Shown piece by piece: positions 20,243-28,734 of a DNA stretch of 64,000 nucleotides. Position numbers and translations under genes: made by a program. How positions within the stretch are numbered: the stretch's first letter is position 1; each line of letters starts with the position of its first letter. The notes under the pieces were generated by a model that worked only from the letters and a program-made list of their open reading frames with translations, was not told the origin of the DNA and searched no databases. Source of the stretch: Acidimicrobiales bacterium (GTDB lineage: Bacteria; Actinomycetota; Acidimicrobiia; Acidimicrobiales; Bog-793); the NCBI GenBank assembly GCA_035533595.1, contig DATLTN010000047.1, positions 1 through 64,000 of the forward strand, read 5' to 3'.

Positions 20243-21610
20243 CTATTCGGCGGCTTCCGCGATCGCCTCGGAGAGCGCGGGGTGGACGAAGAGGCTCTCG
20301 GCGACGTCGTCGACGCCGAGGTGGGCGATCACGGCGATCGCGACCACGCTGATCAGCTCGGCGGCGTGCGCCCCGACGATCGAGCCACCGAGCACGACGC
20401 CGGTCGCGGGGTCCGAGAGGAGCTTCACAAAGCCGCGGGGGTCGCCGTCGATCATCGCCTTCGCGTTCACCGCGAAGGGGACCTTGGTGACGCGGATCTT
20501 CTGGCCGAGGGCGAACGCCTCCGCCTCGGCGAGGCCGACGTCGGCGATCTCGGGCTCGGTGAAGATCGCCGAGGCGGCCTTGTCGTAGTCGAGGTGGCGG
20601 TGGTCGCGGGTGTGCAGGCCGACGACGTGCTCGGCGATCTTGCGCCCCTGCATCGCAGCGACCGAGGCGAGCTGCAGCCGCCCCGACACGTCACCGGCGG
20701 CGTAGACGTGCGGGACGTTGGACTGGCAGTGCTGGTTGATCGGGATGTAGCCGTTCTCGCTCACCGTGACGCCGGCCGCCTCGAGGCCGATGCCCGCCGA
20801 GGCCGGGACCGAACCGATGGCGAGCAGCATGTGGCTGCCGGAGATCGTGCGGCCGTCCGCACAGGTCACCCCGACGCCGTCCTCCTTCACGATCACCCCG
20901 GTCGCCCGCGCCCCCTTCACGAGCGTCACGCCGCGCTCCAAGAAGTTCGTCTCGAGCGCCGCGGCCACCTCGGGGTCCTTCATCGGCAGCACCTGCTGGC
21001 GCGAGACGATGAGCGTGACCTCGGAGCCGAGCGAGCGGAACATGTGGACGAACTCGACGCCGGTCACCCCCGAGCCGACCACGACGAGGTGCTCGGGGAT
21101 CGTCGCCGGGGGATAGGCCTGGCGGGTCACGAGCACCCGCTCGCCGTCGACGTCGGCCCAGTCCGGGACGCGGGGGTACGAGCCCGTGGCGACGAGGATC
21201 GCCTCGGCCTCGACCTCCTCGGAAGGTGAGCCGTCCGCGGCGGTGATCTCGACGGTGTGCGCCCCGACGATGCGGGCGCTGCCGCGCGCGAGGCGGACGC
21301 CCTGGCTCTCGAGCTGGCGGGTCGTCGAGGCCGAGAGGCGCTCGGTGATCCCGCGCACGCGGCCGCGCAGCGCCTCGAGGTCCGGCGCGGCGCCGTCGAG
21401 GCGGATGCCGAGGTTCTCCGAGCGGCGCATCAGCGCGAGCGCGCCCCCGGTGGCGATCATCGCCTTGGAGGGGATGCAGTCCCAGAGGTTGGCCGCGCCC
21501 CCGATGACGTCCCGTTCGACGAGCGTCACCGCGGCACCGAGGCGAGAGGCCGTCGCCGCCGCCTCGACCCCCGCGGGGCCGCCGCCGATGATCACCAAGC
21601 GGACGGCCAC
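20243..21610 (-). CDS. lpdA: LpdA-like NAD(P)H quinone reductase (flavoprotein disulfide reductase family)
   Basis: A 455-residue two-dinucleotide-fold flavoprotein. It has the FAD loop '[13 protein letters not shown]', the NAD loop '[12 protein letters not shown]', the FAD motif 'VYAAGDVSG' and the dimer-interface '[12 protein letters not shown]'. The redox site reads '[13 protein letters not shown]', so the first cysteine of the usual CxxxxC pair is missing. This is the hallmark of mycobacterial LpdA (Rv3303c type), which reduces quinones rather than dihydrolipoamide. The start is GTG with TAGCTT 6 nt upstream. It is not next to the 2-oxoglutarate dehydrogenase gene and is unlikely to be its E3. 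Confidence 0.87.
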   Translation of the reverse strand: MAVRLVIIGGGPAGVEAAATASRLGAAVTLVERDVIGGAANLWDCIPSKAMIATGGALALMRRSENLGIRLDGAAPDLEALRGRVRGITERLSASTTRQLESQGVRLARGSARIVGAHTVEITAADGSPSEEVEAEAILVATGSYPRVPDWADVDGERVLVTRQAYPPATIPEHLVVVGSGVTGVEFVHMFRSLGSEVTLIVSRQQVLPMKDPEVAAALETNFLERGVTLVKGARATGVIVKEDGVGVTCADGRTISGSHMLLAIGSVPASAGIGLEAAGVTVSENGYIPINQHCQSNVPHVYAAGDVSGRLQLASVAAMQGRKIAEHVVGLHTRDHRHLDYDKAASAIFTEPEIADVGLAEAEAFALGQKIRVTKVPFAVNAKAMIDGDPRGFVKLLSDPATGVVLGGSIVGAHAAELISVVAIAVIAHLGVDDVAESLFVHPALSEAIAEAAE

Positions 21611-21616
21611 GGCGAA

Positions 21617-21622
21617 AAGCTA
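21617..21622 (-). promoter_or_regulatory. -10 box for lpdA (leaderless type)
   Basis: TAGCTT on the minus strand with 6 nt to the GTG at 21610. Confidence 0.5.
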
Positions 21623-21686
21623 CTTGCACGGCGCGGCGGGCCGCGCGGGACCGGCGGGGCCCAGCTGCTCCTGGCAGGCTGTCCCG

Positions 21687-23258
21687 GTGGAGCGCTTCGA
21701 CGTCGTGATCGTCGGCGCGGGTTCGGCGGGCTGTGTCCTTGCCAACCGGCTCTCCGCCGACGGCGACCGCCGGGTGCTGCTCCTCGAGGCCGGGGCACGC
21801 GACCTCCACCCGGCGATCCGCGTCCCGGCGGCCTTCCCCACCCTCTACGACGGCCGCCTCGACTGGGGCTTTCGCACCGAGCCGCAACCCTCGCTCGGCG
21901 AGCGGCGCGTCTTCTGGCCGCGGGGGAAGGTCCTCGGGGGCTCCTCGTCGTTGAACGCGATGATGTGGGTGCGCGGCTTCGCGAGCGACTACGCCCGCTG
22001 GGAGGAGGCGGCCGGGCCGGCCTGGGGCTACGAGGCGCTGCTCGCCTGTTTCCAGGCCGCCGAGGGCGCCGGCGAGGGGGTCGGCGGCAGCCACGGGCGG
22101 TCCGGGCCGCTCCCCGTGAGCGAGCAGCGCGACCCGCACCCCCTCACCCGCGCCTTCCTCGCCGCCGCGGCGGCCAACGGCCTCGTCGAGAACCGCGACC
22201 GCAACGGCGGGGCCGACGAGGGAGTCGCCCTCGCCCTCGTCAACCAGCAAAAAGGCGCACGCGTCAGCGCGGCGCGCGCCTACCTCGCCCCGGCGAGGGC
22301 GCGGCGGAACCTCACCGTGCGCACCGGCGCAGAGGTGGCGGCGCTCACCATCGGGCGCGGGCGGGTCACCGGCCTCAGCTACCGCCGCCGTCGCCGCCGC
22401 CACGAGGTCTCGGCCGGCGAGGTCGTGCTCGCCGCGGGGGCGATCGGCTCACCGCGCCTCCTCCTCTCTTCGGGGGTGGGGCCGCCCGCAGAGCTCGAGC
22501 GCCTCGGCCTCGAGGTGCGCGTCGGCGCGCCCGAAGTGGGGAAGAACCTCGCCGACCACCTGACGGCCGGCGTCGCCCTCGCCGCGCCGGGGGCGCGCAC
22601 CCTGGCGCGGGCGCGGCGCCCCGGGCCCCTCCTCCGCTACCTCGCGCGCCGCGAAGGCCTCCTCAGCTCCAACGTCGCCGAGGCCTACGGCTACCTGCGG
22701 AGCGACCCGCACCTCGCGGAGTGCGACCTCGAGCTGCTGTTCATCCCCGCGGCCTTCGTGAACGAGGGGCTCACGCTCCCGACGCGGGACGGCGCCACCG
22801 TCGCCGCGGTGCTCCTCCAGCCGGAGAGCCGCGGCGAGGTCCGCCTTTCCTCGGCCGACCCCTTCGCGGCGCCGGTGATCGACCCCCGCTACCTCTCGGA
22901 CCCCGCCGGCCGCGACCGCGCCACGCTCACGGCGGGGGTGCGCGCCTGCATCGAGATCGCCGGCACCGCCCCCCTCGCCGGGGCGCTCGGCGAGATGATC
23001 GTCCCCGCCGGGCCCCTCTCCCCCGCCCTCGCCGAAGCCGCCGTCACCGGCTTCTCGCAGACGCTCTACCACCCGGTCGGCACCTGCCGGATGGGCCGCG
23101 ACCGGGGCGCCGTCGTCGACCCCGCGCTCGCCGTCGTCGGCCTCGAGGGCTGTTTCGTCGCCGACGCCTCGGTGATGCCGACGATCACCCACGGCCACAC
23201 CCACGCGCCGACCGTCGCCATCGCCGAGCACGCCGCGGCGCTGCTCCTCGCGCGCTGA
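21687..23258 (+). CDS. GMC-family FAD-dependent oxidoreductase (choline dehydrogenase-like)
   Basis: A glucose-methanol-choline oxidoreductase of 523 residues. It has an N-terminal '[18 protein letters not shown]', '[18 protein letters not shown]', the second GMC signature '[16 protein letters not shown]', the catalytic region '[10 protein letters not shown]' and the terminal '[16 protein letters not shown]'. It oxidises an alcohol; the substrate is unknown. GTG at 21687 is the start, because the upstream open frame overlaps lpdA antisense and lacks homology. It is separated by 43 bp from the phosphoribosyltransferase gene downstream. Confidence 0.92.
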   Translation: MERFDVVIVGAGSAGCVLANRLSADGDRRVLLLEAGARDLHPAIRVPAAFPTLYDGRLDWGFRTEPQPSLGERRVFWPRGKVLGGSSSLNAMMWVRGFASDYARWEEAAGPAWGYEALLACFQAAEGAGEGVGGSHGRSGPLPVSEQRDPHPLTRAFLAAAAANGLVENRDRNGGADEGVALALVNQQKGARVSAARAYLAPARARRNLTVRTGAEVAALTIGRGRVTGLSYRRRRRRHEVSAGEVVLAAGAIGSPRLLLSSGVGPPAELERLGLEVRVGAPEVGKNLADHLTAGVALAAPGARTLARARRPGPLLRYLARREGLLSSNVAEAYGYLRSDPHLAECDLELLFIPAAFVNEGLTLPTRDGATVAAVLLQPESRGEVRLSSADPFAAPVIDPRYLSDPAGRDRATLTAGVRACIEIAGTAPLAGALGEMIVPAGPLSPALAEAAVTGFSQTLYHPVGTCRMGRDRGAVVDPALAVVGLEGCFVADASVMPTITHGHTHAPTVAIAEHAAALLLAR

Positions 23259-23301
23259 GGCGGGTTGCGGGGCGCTGGCGGGGCGGCAAGCATCACGGGC
23301 C

Positions 23302-23949
23302 ATGGTCAGCCCGATCGGAGTCCACGAGGCCAAGGTGGGCAGCCAGCACCTGTCGCTGCCGCTGATGCCGATCTCCGCGGAGCTGGCGATCGCACTGCTC
23401 ATCACCGTCGACCACGGCGTCGCCTTCGCCGAGCGGGCGGGGGCGGAGATCGCCGAGCGCCTCGCGCCCTTCGAGCCGGAGATCGTCGCCTCGGTGGCGA
23501 CGATGGGCATCCCGATCGCCATCGAGGTGAGTCGCGCGCTCGGCCTCGACGACTACCTGATCCTGCAGAAGACGCCGAAGATCCACCTCTCCGACGCGGT
23601 CTCCGAGCCGGTGCGCTCGATCACCACCGACACCAACCAGCGCCTGCTCTTCGACCGCGAGCGGCTCGGTGCGGTGGTCGGCCGGCGCGTCGCACTGGTC
23701 GACGACGTGGTCTCGACGGGGGCCTCGCTGCGCGCCGCGCTCACGCTGCTGCGCCGTGTCGGCGCGGAGCCGGTCGCGATCGGCACCCTCCTCACCGAGG
23801 CCGGGGTCTGGCGGGGCGCGCTCGGAGCCGACGCCCTCCTCGTGCACGCCCTCGGCGCCGTCCCGCTGTTCCGCCGCGACCGCGACGGTGCCCTGTGCGA
23901 GGACTGGCAGGGTGACGACAGCGATCTCGGGGCCGCCGCCTCCTCCTGA
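23302..23949 (+). CDS. Phosphoribosyltransferase family protein
   Basis: A type I phosphoribosyltransferase of 215 residues. The PRPP-binding loop is 'VALVDDVVSTGASLRAAL', preceded by 'SVATMGIPIAIEVSRALG' and 'YLILQKTPKIH', which resembles adenine/xanthine phosphoribosyltransferases. The substrate base cannot be assigned. It may belong to purine salvage; the NCS1 permease at 25 kb would fit that theme but is on the other strand. A broken phosphatase gene follows. Confidence 0.85.
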   Translation: MVSPIGVHEAKVGSQHLSLPLMPISAELAIALLITVDHGVAFAERAGAEIAERLAPFEPEIVASVATMGIPIAIEVSRALGLDDYLILQKTPKIHLSDAVSEPVRSITTDTNQRLLFDRERLGAVVGRRVALVDDVVSTGASLRAALTLLRRVGAEPVAIGTLLTEAGVWRGALGADALLVHALGAVPLFRRDRDGALCEDWQGDDSDLGAAASS

Positions 23950-24023
23950 GCGCGCGGCGCAGGATTCACCTCGCGTCCAAACCCCGGCAGTGCGGCGGTC
24001 ACGGCGGGTTCACCTGCGGTCCG

Positions 24024-24029
24024 TACCGT
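24024..24029 (+). promoter_or_regulatory. -10-like box before the broken phosphatase gene
   Basis: TACCGT on the plus strand, 8 nt before ATG 24038. The GAGAGGAG between them could instead be a ribosome site. Confidence 0.35.
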
Positions 24030-24037
24030 GAGAGGAG

Positions 24038-24873
24038 ATGAGCGCGACCGAGCCGATGAGCCCGCGCACCACCGACCTCGCCGAAATGCTCTGCGAGGAG
24101 GCCTTCCTCGCCCGCCGCCTGCCGCTCGCCGGCCCCTTCAACGTGCGCGACGTCGGCGGCTACCCCACCTCCGGCGGCGCGACCGTCGCCTGGGGGCGGC
24201 TGCTGCGCGGTGACGCCGTGCACCTCGTCGACGACAAGGGGTGCAAGGCGCTCGCCGACCTCGGCCTGCGGACCTCGCTCGACCTGCGCGAGCCCGACGA
24301 GCGGGTCGCTGCACCGGACCGCCTGCGCCCTGAGGTGCGGCGGGTGATGGTCCCCTTTTCAGCTACTGCCCGCCGGGCGCCCCCGCGGAGGCCTTCTCCC
24401 CGATCGACCGCCGCCTCGTCACCTCCCTCGAGGAGACCTACCGCCTCCTCGTGCACGAGCGCGCGCCGGTGCTCGTCGCCGCGCTCCGCGAGCTGCTCGC
24501 GCCGAGGGCGCTCCCCGCCCTCGTCCACTGCACGCTCGGCATGGACCGCACCGGCGTCCTCGTCGCCCTCGTGCTCGGGGCGCTCGGCGTCCCCGACGAG
24601 GTGATCGCCGCCGACTAGGCGGCGACCGGGCTCTTCCTCGCCGAGGAGTTCCGCCTCGGGGTGCAGCAGCGCAACGACGCCACCGGCGGGTCACCGAGCC
24701 GGTTGGCGGCGATCCTCCGCTGCGAGCCGGAGCTCATCCTCGCGGTGCTTGACGAGATCGCGAGCCGCTACGGAGGGGTCGTCGGCTACCTCGCCGGGCA
24801 CGGCTTCGGCGAGGCCGAGGTGGGGGCGCTGCGTGCCGCGCTGCTCGTCGAGAGGCCGACCCTCGCCTGTTGA
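24038..24873 (+). pseudogene. Tyrosine phosphatase (Y_phosphatase3 type) with a frameshift and a nonsense codon
   Basis: The N-terminal part ('NVRDVGGYPTSGGATVAWGR', 'LRTSLDLREPDE', 'RRVMVPF') is in one frame to about 24358. The rest ('SYCPPGAPAEAFSPIDRRL', the P-loop 'HCTLGMDRTGVLVALVLG', then 'VPDEVIAAD') is in the next frame. One missing C in the run at 24351-24358 explains the shift. After 'IAAD' a TAG at 24616-24618 stands where relatives have Tyr, and the frame then continues through 'TGLFLAEEFRLGVQQRN' to TGA at 24871. With both lesions repaired the protein would be a complete phosphatase of about 278 residues. Two independent lesions favour a real pseudogene, though assembly error is possible for the indel. 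The P-loop has Met where HCxxGKDRTG proteins usually have Lys. Confidence 0.85.
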
Positions 24874-24990
24874 GACGGCCCCCCGGCCACCGCCGCCGCG
24901 GGCGATCAGCGAGCCGCCGCGAAGGCGCGAGGCGCGCTCCCGCTGGAGCCGCGCCGCCGAGGCGGGCCGGGGCCGCACGGCCCTTCGACG

Positions 24991-26466
24991 TCACAACGTC
25001 CCGAGCGGCTCCACCTGGCGCTCGGCCTCCCGGTGGACCCCCTTGCGGGCGAGCACGTAGTAGACGAGGCCGGCGACGACGACGCTGAAGAAGATGCTGA
25101 AGTCGGGGTAGACCCCGATCTTGTCGGCGCCGATCCAGCGCGAGATCTGGCCGACGAAGAAGAGCTGGGAGACCGACTCGATGGCGACGAAGATCCCGAG
25201 CGCCTGGGCGATGATCGCCGGCCAGTGGATCCCGCCCGAGCGCCAGTACAGCGAGCCGGGGCCGGTCCGCTGCAGCTCGACGGGGTCGTGGCGGAAGCGA
25301 CGGAGCAGCCAGTCGACGAGGTAGATCGCCATCCACGGCGCGATCCAGCAGATGACGCCGGTGACGAAGTCCTTCAAGAGGTTGAAGAACGACGAGCTGA
25401 AGATGGCGTAGAAGGTGATCCCACAGGCGATCGCCGTGTCGATGACGACGGCCTGCCAACGGCGCACCCTGACCCCCACGGCCTGCAGCGTGACGCCCGA
25501 GGAGTAGAGGTCGAGGCTGTTGATCGCGAACAGCTGGAAGAGCGAGACGACGAGGAAGGGGACGACGAACCACGTCGAGACCACAGGCTTCGCGCCGATG
25601 AACGCGGCGAAGGGGTTCTGGTTCGTCGCGATCCCCGACGCGTAGGTGCCGACCGCCACGCCGAGCAGCATCACGAGGATCTCGGGGACCGCGGTGCCGA
25701 GCGTCACCCAACCGACGATCGCCTTCCTCGAGGCGTTGCGCGGCAGGTAGCGCGAGTAGTCGTTCCCGTTCTCGGTCCAACCGAGGCCGGAGAGCGCGAT
25801 CGTGAACGCCAGCCCGACCATCACGAGCTGCCAGCTACCGCCGTGGCTGTAGCTGGCGACGTGCACCTTGCTGAGCGTGAGGCCGGCGAGCAGCGCGAAC
25901 AGCACGAAGAACGGCAGGATGAGGGCGCGCAGCGTCTTCACGACGGTGGCGTGGCCGAACAGCGGCAGCAGCAGCTGGATGCCGACCGCGGCGAGGATGA
26001 AGATCACCTTCGCGGGCGTCCCGGGGAGGAATCCCGCCTTGTGGGCGAGCACCTCCGCGGCGAACACCACGAGGATCAGCCCCTCGGTCTCGAAGCCGAC
26101 CTGCGTCGCCCAGTTGAACAGCGAGATCACCCGCGAGCCGTTCTGCCCGAAGCTCGCCCGGTTGATCATCATCGTCGTCGTACCGGCGTCCGGCCCCTGC
26201 AGGCTGGTGAGACCGAGGAGGACGAACGAGAGGTTGCCGACGATCGTGATCCAGACCGCCTGGGTGAAGCTGAGGCCGAAGGTCATGAGGATGACGCCGT
26301 AGACGAAGTACTCGATCTGGAAGCTCGCGCCCGCCCACATCCCGAACAGGTCGCGTGGCTTGGCCCAGCGTTCGGCCTCCGGGATGAAGTCGATGCCGTG
26401 CTGTTCGACCTTGAAGGCTCTGTCCGAGCCCGTTGTCGCAGCCTGCCGCTCCTCAGTGACGGTCAT
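24991..26466 (-). CDS. NCS1-family nucleobase/cytosine permease
   Basis: An integral membrane transporter of 491 residues with about 12 hydrophobic segments. It belongs to the nucleobase:cation symporter-1 family: the N-terminal 'AERWAKPRDLFGMWAGASF', 'GPDAGTTTMMINRASFGQNG' and 'GWTENGNDYSRYLPRNAS' are family motifs around the substrate and sodium sites. Likely substrates are purines, cytosine, uracil, allantoin or related rings. It starts at ATG 26466 with GAGGGGG upstream. It stands alone, 97 bp downstream of the small zinc-ribbon gene on the same strand. Confidence 0.92.
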   Translation of the reverse strand: MTVTEERQAATTGSDRAFKVEQHGIDFIPEAERWAKPRDLFGMWAGASFQIEYFVYGVILMTFGLSFTQAVWITIVGNLSFVLLGLTSLQGPDAGTTTMMINRASFGQNGSRVISLFNWATQVGFETEGLILVVFAAEVLAHKAGFLPGTPAKVIFILAAVGIQLLLPLFGHATVVKTLRALILPFFVLFALLAGLTLSKVHVASYSHGGSWQLVMVGLAFTIALSGLGWTENGNDYSRYLPRNASRKAIVGWVTLGTAVPEILVMLLGVAVGTYASGIATNQNPFAAFIGAKPVVSTWFVVPFLVVSLFQLFAINSLDLYSSGVTLQAVGVRVRRWQAVVIDTAIACGITFYAIFSSSFFNLLKDFVTGVICWIAPWMAIYLVDWLLRRFRHDPVELQRTGPGSLYWRSGGIHWPAIIAQALGIFVAIESVSQLFFVGQISRWIGADKIGVYPDFSIFFSVVVAGLVYYVLARKGVHREAERQVEPLGTL

Positions 26467-26563
26467 CGCAACCCCCTCGCCCCGGTCACCGCCGGGGCAG
26501 TTTCACCACCTCGGCAGCTCCGAGCCTGGCTTCCTGTGCGCGCGCTGTCAACGATTGCGGCGA

Positions 26564-26764
26564 TCAATCCTTGGTCGCCACCTGGTTCGGGACGACGTTC
26601 ATCTTCGGGACGTAACGCTCTGGCTCGTTCGCGGCGGCCCCCGCGACGCCGGCGATGGAGCCGAGCGCGCCGCGGCACGCGACGCAGGGACCGTAGAAGC
26701 GCTCGCTCACCTCGCCGCCGCAGCGGGGGCAGGTAAAGGCGATCGGTTCGGCGAGGTCGGCCAC
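26564..26764 (-). CDS. Small zinc-ribbon protein
   Basis: A 66-residue protein. 'CPRCGGEV' and 'GPCVACRG' give a four-cysteine zinc ribbon, followed by an Ala/Gly segment and a polar C-terminus 'ERYVPKMNVVPNQVATKD'. The function is unknown. GTG at 26764 has TACGCT 6 nt upstream, which supports the start and that the gene is expressed. Confidence 0.75.
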   Translation of the reverse strand: MADLAEPIAFTCPRCGGEVSERFYGPCVACRGALGSIAGVAGAAANEPERYVPKMNVVPNQVATKD

Positions 26765-26770
26765 CCGCGG

Positions 26771-26776
26771 AGCGTA
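26771..26776 (-). promoter_or_regulatory. -10 box for the zinc-ribbon gene (leaderless type)
   Basis: TACGCT on the minus strand with 6 nt to the GTG at 26764. Confidence 0.5.
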
Positions 26777-26906
26777 CCGCCGGGCACCTCCGCGGGCGGG
26801 GATCCCGGCGCGCCGACCAGCGGGCCGTCATCGGTTCGTAACGGTTAATGGGTTGCTCACACTCGGCTCGGTGTGGCCTCACATCTCGCGGGCATGGTGA
26901 TCACAC

Positions 26907-27110
26907 GGCCTCGGAGACGAGGCCACAAGACAAGGAGGAGTACCGCAAAAGGATCCGGGGGGGACGTCCGGCCGCCACGCCACGACCCCTCCCGTAACCG
27001 CCCTCGGCTCCTCGCCAGTACCGAGGGCGGACAAGGCCTGCACACGGGGTAGGGGGAATCCCGCCGGGCAGGCCGCGTCGAGCCGCCGGAGGCTTTTGCC
27101 TCCGGCGGTT
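26907..27110 (+). ncRNA. Candidate structured RNA: four consecutive stem-loops
   Basis: Stem 1 is GGCCTCG/CGAGGCC (26907-26913 with 26918-26924), closing a GAGA tetraloop. Stem 2 is a perfect 10-bp CCGCCCTCGG/CCGAGGGCGG (26998-27007 with 27021-27030). Stem 3 is GGCCTGC/GCAGGCC (27035-27041 with 27068-27074). Stem 4 is an 11-bp perfect stem with two more end pairs and a TTTT loop (27081-27093 with 27098-27110). The strand is undecided, since the stems also form on the other strand. No U-tract follows stem 4. I could not match it to a known riboswitch or small RNA. Confidence 0.35.
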
Positions 27111-27179
27111 CCGCGTCCGGGGGCGGTGCCCGCAGTGCCCTTGCGCGCTGTGCCTTTGCGTGAGGCAGTCGATAATTAT

Positions 27180-27193
27180 GTAATCTCGTAATC
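27180..27193 (+). promoter_or_regulatory. Leaderless -10 box and GTAATC direct repeats
   Basis: GTAATC occurs twice (27180-27185 and 27188-27193) with a 2-nt spacer and ends directly at the ATG of the regulator. The TAATCT at 27181-27186 is a -10 box with 7 nt to that ATG. An operator inside its own promoter suggests autoregulation. Confidence 0.5.
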
Positions 27194-27787
27194 ATGAGAA
27201 AAGGACAGGGCGGGCCGCAGGGTGAGTGGAAGCTGAACTTCGAGCGCCGGGGGCGGCCGGCGACGACACCGGAAGACCGCGAGGGGATCCGCGGCTGGCT
27301 CATCGGCTCGCTCGTCGACGGCTGGTTCGAAGGTGACGTCGAGGTGATCGTCGACGACTACGAGATCCTCGTCGTCGGCACGCTCTCCAACGTGGAGCTG
27401 CCGGCGGGCGACGTCGGGGCACGCGCCGTCGCCGAGACGGCGCGTATCGAGCGCTTCCGCAACGACACCCGCGAGCGGCGCATCACCATCGCCGAGGGTG
27501 CCGAGTCCCGCTTCGGCCGCAAGGTGGCCTGGGGCGCGACCGTCGGCGAGACGACGCGTCTGTTCACCACGACGAGCGTGCCGGTGATGACCCGCCTGCA
27601 TCTTCGCCAGCGCCAGACGCTCGACACCCTCGTCGACTCGGGAGTGGCGCGCAGCCGCAGCGAGGCGCTCGCGTGGTGTGTGGAGCTCGTCGGGCGCAAC
27701 GAGACCGCGTGGATCAGCCGCCTGCGCGAGGCGCTCGACGCCGTCGAGCGCGCCCGCGGCGAGGGACCGGGGAGCACACCGGACTGA
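27194..27787 (+). CDS. Protein with C-terminal ribbon-helix-helix-like DNA-binding segment
   Basis: A 197-residue protein. Residues about 1-110 form an unassigned domain ('GWFEGDVEVIVDDYEILVVG' and 'AETARIERFRNDTRERRI'). Residues about 134-170, 'LHLRQRQTLDTLVDSG' followed by 'RSRSEALAWCVELVG', look like a ribbon-helix-helix fold with its first strand and two helices, so a transcriptional regulator is likely. ATG at 27194 is preceded by a -10 box and by two GTAATC repeats that may be its own operator. It converges on the PPOX gene across a perfect palindrome. Confidence 0.68.
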   Translation: MRKGQGGPQGEWKLNFERRGRPATTPEDREGIRGWLIGSLVDGWFEGDVEVIVDDYEILVVGTLSNVELPAGDVGARAVAETARIERFRNDTRERRITIAEGAESRFGRKVAWGATVGETTRLFTTTSVPVMTRLHLRQRQTLDTLVDSGVARSRSEALAWCVELVGRNETAWISRLREALDAVERARGEGPGSTPD

Positions 27788-27806
27788 GGCCGTACATCCG
27801 CCGGCG

Positions 27807-27830
27807 GCACTGAGCCGGCCGGCTCAGTGC
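27807..27830. terminator. Perfect 24-bp palindrome between convergent genes
   Basis: Arms GCACTGAGCCGG/CCGGCTCAGTGC with no spacer, folding as a 9-bp stem with a short CGGCCG loop. It lies in the 50-bp gap between convergent stops, so a bidirectional terminator is likely despite the lack of a U-tract. Confidence 0.6.
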
Positions 27831-27837
27831 GCGAGCG

Positions 27838-28281
27838 TCAGCCGCGCTTCATGAGGAAGCGGCGCTCGCCCTCGCTCCCCTGCACCGTGTCGAGGTCGAC
27901 GACGAGCGCCTTGCCGAGGCGCTCGGGGTCCTTCTCCTGCTCGCGCGCGGGGCTGTTGTCGAACACGACCCGGCGCGTCTCCTCGTCGCCCTGCACACGA
28001 GCCCGCCCGGAGAAGATGTAGGTCGTGCGGTTCGGCGAGTCCCGGTAGAGCAGCGTCACGCGCGGGTGGCGCTCGATGTTGGAGAGGATCCCGCCCGTGG
28101 GCTCGCGGATCCAGATCGCCAGCTGATCCGGTGAGAAGGCCTGCGTCGTCCCACGGAAAGAGAGGTGCGGCTGGCCCTCGTCGTCGACGTAGGCGACCAC
28201 GATCGGCTTGCCGTTCTCGAAGGCGCCGTTCACGTTGCTCACCATCTCGTCACTCAGGACGAGCTTCTCGGCCTCTGCCAT
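27838..28281 (-). CDS. Pyridoxamine 5'-phosphate oxidase family (split-barrel) protein
   Basis: A 147-residue flavin- or F420-binding split-barrel protein: 'GKPIVVAYVDDEGQPHLSFR', 'QLAIWIREPTGGILSNIERH' and 'RVTLLYRDSPNRTTYIFSGR' follow the PPOX/FDOR pattern. It probably binds FMN or F420; the substrate is unknown. ATG at 28281 has GGGAGG 5 nt upstream. The longer open frame upstream has no homology. Confidence 0.82.
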   Translation of the reverse strand: MAEAEKLVLSDEMVSNVNGAFENGKPIVVAYVDDEGQPHLSFRGTTQAFSPDQLAIWIREPTGGILSNIERHPRVTLLYRDSPNRTTYIFSGRARVQGDEETRRVVFDNSPAREQEKDPERLGKALVVDLDTVQGSEGERRFLMKRG

Positions 28282-28734
28282 GCTGCCTCCCTGCGATCGG
28301 CGCCGCAGCCAACCGTTGCGCGTGCAAAGGGTAGCCCGGGGGACGAGAACGGCGGGCCGGCTCCTCCGGCCCGCCATCCAGCTCCGGTGTTGGGGGGCCC
28401 TCGGCCCCGGTGGCTCCTTCCTTCCGAGCCGCCGACCGTGCAACCCGCATCGTCCTGGGCCGGGAGCGGGGAGGTGGCGGGGAAGGCGGAGCGGCGTCGT
28501 GGCCGCAACCCCCCCGGTCATCAGCCGGGCGGACCCGACTCCTCAGTTGAGCCAATCGTCTGCACGATGACCCTCCTTCGTAACCGGGATCGCACTCCCG
28601 TTGTTTCCATCGTCGTCCTCGGCCCCGCGGGTGTCAACGAGCCTGAGCAGGCGATGTGCCGCGGGCCCGCCCCGGGTGCCGCGCGAGCCCGAGGCCCTAC
28701 GCTCTCCCGTGGCGGGACGAGGAAGGGAACGATC
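28282..28734. other. Divergent intergenic region with GC hairpins
   Basis: Between the PPOX and LLM oxidoreductase starts. No convincing gene is present. It contains a perfect 10-bp stem GGCGGGCCGG/CCGGCCCGCC with a CTCCT loop (28351-28375) and a shorter GGGGCC/GGCCCC stem (28394-28408). The LLM ribosome site GGAAGGG is near 28721-28727. The promoters were not resolved. Confidence 0.5.
28351..28375. terminator. Perfect 10-bp GC stem-loop
   Basis: GGCGGGCCGG-CTCCT-CCGGCCCGCC in the divergent gap. It has no following U-run and ends no obvious gene, so its role is open. Confidence 0.3.

Larger units (their letters stand above)
26777..27193. other. Intergenic interval rich in hairpins
   Basis: More than 400 bases between the divergent zinc-ribbon and ribbon-helix-helix genes. 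No open frame here looks like a gene. A perfect Shine-Dalgarno-like AAGGAGGAG at 26932-26940 is not followed by any start codon at a usable distance. Four stem-loops lie between 26907 and 27110 (separate entry). The last 20 bases are AT-rich and hold the promoter of the downstream regulator. Confidence 0.6.

Noticed and set aside
26925-26960. T-box-like string AGGAGGAGTACCGC resembling the GGGTGGTACCGCG core
   Set aside because: The UGG bulge needed to pair with the tRNA end is missing, no specifier loop or aminoacyl-tRNA synthetase gene follows, and the downstream gene is a regulator.
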